From: Micrococcales bacterium
GTDB taxonomy: Bacteria; Actinomycetota; Actinomycetes; Actinomycetales; Cellulomonadaceae
DNA: 12,232 bases
Direction: 5' to 3'
Assembly: GCA_009783975.1 (NCBI GenBank)
Contig: WRCL01000020.1
Coordinates: 1-12,232, forward strand
Part shown: positions 10,065 to 12,232 of the stretch, one piece after another
Layout: every line of letters starts with the position of its first letter
How positions within the stretch are numbered: the first letter of the stretch is position 1
Program-made: the position numbers and the translations under genes
The notes under the pieces: model-generated
What the model was told of the DNA's origin: nothing
The model's input: only the letters and a program-made list of their open reading frames with translations
Database searches by the model: none

Positions 10065-10645
10065 GCCCCGAGCGTCCCGACGCGGACCGTCCCGACGAAG
10101 AGTCCTGGCTGCCTGACGACCTCGACGCGATCGTCATACCCGACGACCTCAGCGGCCTGGACAAGCTCCTCGGCCGCCCAGACCCCGACAGCCCACCAGC
10201 ACCACCGGTCCCCGAGACCGTCGACACCGACGAACCGGTGACCGTTGCGCTGCTGCTCACCCAGGTCGTCGCCGCTGAGCACCTGGCGGCGTTGTGCGCC
10301 CTCGTCGGGGTGGGCGCTGACGCGGTCGCCTCGTCGGTCGGGTCAGTCGCGGTGCTCACCGACCCGGCTGCTGGGGCGGCGGCCGCCGCGACGATCTCCC
10401 GCGCGATGCCTGGGACCGAGGTCGTGCTGTTCGAACGCCGTGACGGGTCGATCACCGGCGCCGTGTGGTCACGTGGTGTGCGTGGCGACGAGGTCGCCCC
10501 TGGGCTCGTCCTCGCCGAGGGTCCGGCCGTCCTGGAAGACCTCCTGCTCGGTGACGCCACCGCCGCCGACATCGACGGGACCGTGCCCAGCGCGGGGATC
10601 TCCCGGTTCCGGGCCCTGTTCCTGCTGAGCCGACGTAAACGCTGA
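10061..10645 (+). CDS. Unknown protein within the histidine operon
   Basis: I cannot assign a family. The 194-residue product has an acidic, Pro-rich N-terminal third (about residues 1-58), probably disordered. An Ala-, Val- and Leu-rich region (60-190) follows that reads like a small soluble alpha/beta domain. The C-terminus is basic ([14 protein letters not shown]). No signal peptide, cysteine cluster or catalytic motif is evident; the one cysteine is in AALCALVGV. The GTG start overlaps the hisB stop (GTGA) and has a strong AAAGGAG ribosome binding site 5 nt upstream, so it is certainly expressed with hisB. Position between hisB and hisH suggests a supporting or unrelated housekeeping role, but the sequence gives no function. 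Confidence 0.85.
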   Translation: MSPERPDADRPDEESWLPDDLDAIVIPDDLSGLDKLLGRPDPDSPPAPPVPETVDTDEPVTVALLLTQVVAAEHLAALCALVGVGADAVASSVGSVAVLTDPAAGAAAAATISRAMPGTEVVLFERRDGSITGAVWSRGVRGDEVAPGLVLAEGPAVLEDLLLGDATAADIDGTVPSAGISRFRALFLLSRRKR

Positions 10646-10660
10646 GCCGGCGCGAACGCC

Positions 10661-10690
10661 GCCGGGGGTGTCCACACCCCGGTCCCCGGC
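10661..10690 (+). terminator. GC-rich hairpin before hisH
   Basis: GGGGTGT (10665-10671) pairs with ACACCCC (10674-10680) around a 2-nt loop, or GCCGGGG (10661-10667) pairs with CCCCGGC (10684-10690). No T-run follows. It may end or weaken transcription from hisC-hisB before the hisH promoter. Confidence 0.35.
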
Positions 10691-10698
10691 CGGCCCGG

Positions 10699-10704
10699 TA
10701 CCCT
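10699..10704 (+). promoter_or_regulatory. -10 box for leaderless hisH transcript
   Basis: TACCCT (TANNNT) ends 6 nt before the hisH GTG at 10711. The bases between contain no ribosome binding site, so transcription probably starts at the GTG. No clear -35 is visible. Confidence 0.5.
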
Positions 10705-10710
10705 AGGTCG

Positions 10711-11349
10711 GTGCCCCAGCCTCGTGTCGTCGTCCTCGACTACGGTTTTGGCAACGTCCGCTCGGCTGTGCGGGCCCTGGAGCATGTTGGTGCGCAGGTC
10801 GACCTCACCGCAGACCGTCACGCCGCCGAGAACGCCGACGGGCTTGTCGTACCTGGGGTCGGGGCGTTCGCCGCAGTGATGGACGGGTTGCGCGCCGTAC
10901 GTGGCGACCAGGTCGTCGACCGGCGCCTGGCCGGTGGGCGGCCTGTGCTGGGGATCTGCGTGGGCATGCAGGTGCTGTTCGCCTGCGGGCGCGAGCACGG
11001 GACGAGCACCGACGGGCTGGGGGAGTGGCCCGGGGTCGTCGACCGTCTCCAGGCGGCCGTGGTGCCGCATATGGGCTGGGCGACGGTGGACGTACCGAAG
11101 GCGTCGGTGCTGTTCGACGGCGTGCACGACGAACGGTTCTACTTCGTCCACTCCTACGCCGCGCGGTCGTTCCCGATGCATGACGAACCTGTGCTGCGCA
11201 ACCGGCCGCTGGTGACGTGGGCCGACCACGGCGGCCGGTTCGTCGCCGCTGTGGAGAACGGCCCGCTGTCGGCCACGCAGTTCCACCCCGAGAAGTCTGG
11301 TGACCCTGGTGCGCAGCTGTTGCGCAGCTGGGTCGGCACACTGAGATGA
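10711..11349 (+). CDS. hisH: Imidazole glycerol phosphate synthase, glutaminase subunit HisH
   Basis: The class I glutamine amidotransferase half of IGP synthase. It releases ammonia from glutamine for the HisF cyclase, yielding imidazole glycerol phosphate and AICAR. The 212-residue length is typical. The N-terminal DYGFGNVRS (10-18), oxyanion loop PGVGAF (48-53), nucleophile C83 in GICVGMQ (81-87) and the catalytic H192 and E194 in QFHPEKSG (190-197) are all intact. HisF is not in this window. The GTG start is supported by the family N-terminus and by the adjoining -10 box; there is no Shine-Dalgarno sequence. The next gene, priA, starts 24 nt after the stop and has its own ribosome binding site. 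Confidence 0.95.
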   Translation: MPQPRVVVLDYGFGNVRSAVRALEHVGAQVDLTADRHAAENADGLVVPGVGAFAAVMDGLRAVRGDQVVDRRLAGGRPVLGICVGMQVLFACGREHGTSTDGLGEWPGVVDRLQAAVVPHMGWATVDVPKASVLFDGVHDERFYFVHSYAARSFPMHDEPVLRNRPLVTWADHGGRFVAAVENGPLSATQFHPEKSGDPGAQLLRSWVGTLR

Positions 11350-11361
11350 CCCCGCACACCC

Positions 11362-11367
11362 AAGGAG
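11362..11367 (+). promoter_or_regulatory. Shine-Dalgarno sequence that fixes the priA start
   Basis: AAGGAG is 5 nt before GTG 11373. It argues against the in-frame ATG at 11346, which overlaps the hisH stop and would add nine residues foreign to the family. Confidence 0.8.
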
Positions 11368-11372
11368 CTGTC

Positions 11373-12107
11373 GTGAACGACCGCCTGATCTTGCTGCCCG
11401 CTGTCGACGTCGCCGACGGCCAGGCTGTGCGCCTCGTCCAGGGCGAAGCCGGGTCCAAGACGTCCTACGGCGACCCGTTGGACGCCGCCTTGGCATGGCA
11501 GTCCGCCGGAGCGGAGTGGGTGCACCTGGTCGACCTGGACGCGGCGTTCGGCCGTGGTGACAACGCCGACCGGATCGCGCAGGTGACCGCGTTCCTCGTC
11601 GGAGCCGGGGTCAACGTCGAGCTGTCCGGGGGCATCCGCGACGACGCGAGCCTGGCCCGCGCCCTGGACGCTGGGGCGACCCGGGTGAACCTTGGTACCG
11701 CCGCGCTGGAAGACCCCGACTGGACCGCAGACATCATCGCCGAGCACGGGCAGAAGATCGCCGTCGGGCTGGACGTGCGGGGCACCACCTTGGCGGCCCG
11801 TGGCTGGACCCGCGACGGTGGGGACCTGTGGCAGGTGCTCGCACGTCTGCACGAGGCTGGGTGCGCCCGGTACGTCGTCACCGACGTCACCAAGGACGGC
11901 ACGTTGCGCGGACCGAACCTCGACCTGCTGCGCGAGGTGTGCGCACGTACCGACGCGCCCGTCGTCGCCTCTGGCGGGGTGTCCACCTTGGACGACCTGC
12001 AGGCCCTGCGGGGTTTGGTCCCCGCTGGGGTCGAAGGCGCGATCATCGGCAAGGCCCTGTACGCCGGGGCGTTCACGTTGCCGCAGGCCCTGGCTGTTGC
12101 GGGCTGA
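11373..12107 (+). CDS. priA: PriA, bifunctional HisA/TrpF isomerase
   Basis: A TIM-barrel sugar isomerase of the actinobacterial PriA type. It isomerises ProFAR to PRFAR for histidine synthesis and PRA to CdRP for tryptophan synthesis. The 244-residue length fits. The first-strand aspartate is D12 in LLPAVDV, with R20 in AVRLVQG. The second catalytic aspartate is D171 in [39 protein letters not shown] and [10 protein letters not shown] are family motifs. The segment after GLDVRG is shorter than in M. tuberculosis PriA, but RGWTRDGGD, which bears substrate-contacting Arg and Trp, is kept. Dual function is inferred from close resemblance to known PriA and from the clade, not shown directly. GTG 11373 has an ideal ribosome binding site. 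The gene closes the cluster and faces a convergent gene. Confidence 0.94.
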   Translation: MNDRLILLPAVDVADGQAVRLVQGEAGSKTSYGDPLDAALAWQSAGAEWVHLVDLDAAFGRGDNADRIAQVTAFLVGAGVNVELSGGIRDDASLARALDAGATRVNLGTAALEDPDWTADIIAEHGQKIAVGLDVRGTTLAARGWTRDGGDLWQVLARLHEAGCARYVVTDVTKDGTLRGPNLDLLREVCARTDAPVVASGGVSTLDDLQALRGLVPAGVEGAIIGKALYAGAFTLPQALAVAG

Positions 12108-12132
12108 CGCCGTAGTGGTGCTGGCTGATGCC

Positions 12133-12232
12133 TCAGCGGCGCCAGAGCATCCGCCGCACGCTGAAACGGTCGATGGCCTGGCGCAGCCCCAGCCCACCCA
12201 GCGCCGTGATGACGACCGCCCCGAGGACGACC
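12133..12232 (-). CDS. C-terminal end of a membrane-anchored protein (partial)
   Basis: On the minus strand the window edge enters an open frame of 32 codons ending in TGA at 12135-12133. The residues form a hydrophobic stretch (VVLGAVVITALGGLGL) followed by a basic tail ending RRMLWRR, typical of the last membrane span and cytoplasmic end of a membrane protein. Nearly all third codon positions are G or C, as in a real gene here. The family cannot be named from this fragment. It converges on priA with 25 nt between the two stops; only a weak 5-bp hairpin (GCTGA with TCAGC, 12124-12137) lies there. Confidence 0.6.
   Translation of the reverse strand, partial: VVLGAVVITALGGLGLRQAIDRFSVRRMLWRR

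Noticed and set aside
9979-11496. 505-residue antisense ORF across hisB to priA
   Set aside because: It is opposite several certain genes and its Arg/Pro/Ser/Thr-rich residues are typical of a shadow frame.
11154-12197. 347-residue minus-strand ORF running into priA and hisH
   Set aside because: It is a shadow of priA and hisH. The frame ending at 12133 better explains the minus-strand gene at the edge.

Overview
The window is high-GC DNA with strong G/C bias at third codon positions, many GTG starts and actinobacterial marker genes (whiA, rbpA, a dual-function priA in place of hisA). I place it in Actinomycetota, and the protein wording suggests order Micrococcales (Cellulomonadaceae-like). 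Genus cannot be decided from this sequence. All recognised genes except the last fragment are on the + strand.

Layout. (1) 1-2183: the end of rapZ, then yvcK and whiA, the conserved rapZ-yvcK-whiA cluster. (2) 2184-5749: a glycolytic block, gap-pgk-tpiA. It is preceded by a short, apparently leaderless ORF whose stop overlaps the gap start. A 16-bp hairpin sits between gap and pgk, and a 14-bp hairpin terminator follows tpiA. (3) 5750-6418: secG (Sec translocase subunit) and rbpA (RNA polymerase-binding activator), overlapping by one base. (4) 6419-12107: a histidine cluster, hisD-vanZ-like-hisC-hisB-unknown-hisH-priA, with two non-histidine genes inside and a 153-nt near-palindromic element between the vanZ-like gene and hisC. 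(5) 12133-12232: the 3' end of a convergent gene ending in a membrane segment and a basic tail.

How the genes work together. gap, pgk and tpiA carry out consecutive or adjacent triose steps of glycolysis. hisD, hisC, hisB, hisH and priA cover middle and late histidine synthesis; hisF, hisG, hisE and hisI are not in the window. priA would also supply the PRA-isomerase step of tryptophan synthesis.

What stands out. Four transcription units (small ORF-gap, hisD, hisC, hisH) show the same architecture: a TANNNT box ending 5-7 nt before a GTG start, with no Shine-Dalgarno sequence. This is what leaderless actinobacterial mRNAs look like. The most interesting single object is the 52-codon ORF before gap, with coding-like base composition and a Tyr-Cys-Tyr-Trp-Cys run. 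The second is the 153-nt inverted-repeat element that starts in the vanZ stop codon and ends in the hisC -10 box. I see no CRISPR array, tRNA, rRNA, phage or complete insertion sequence.
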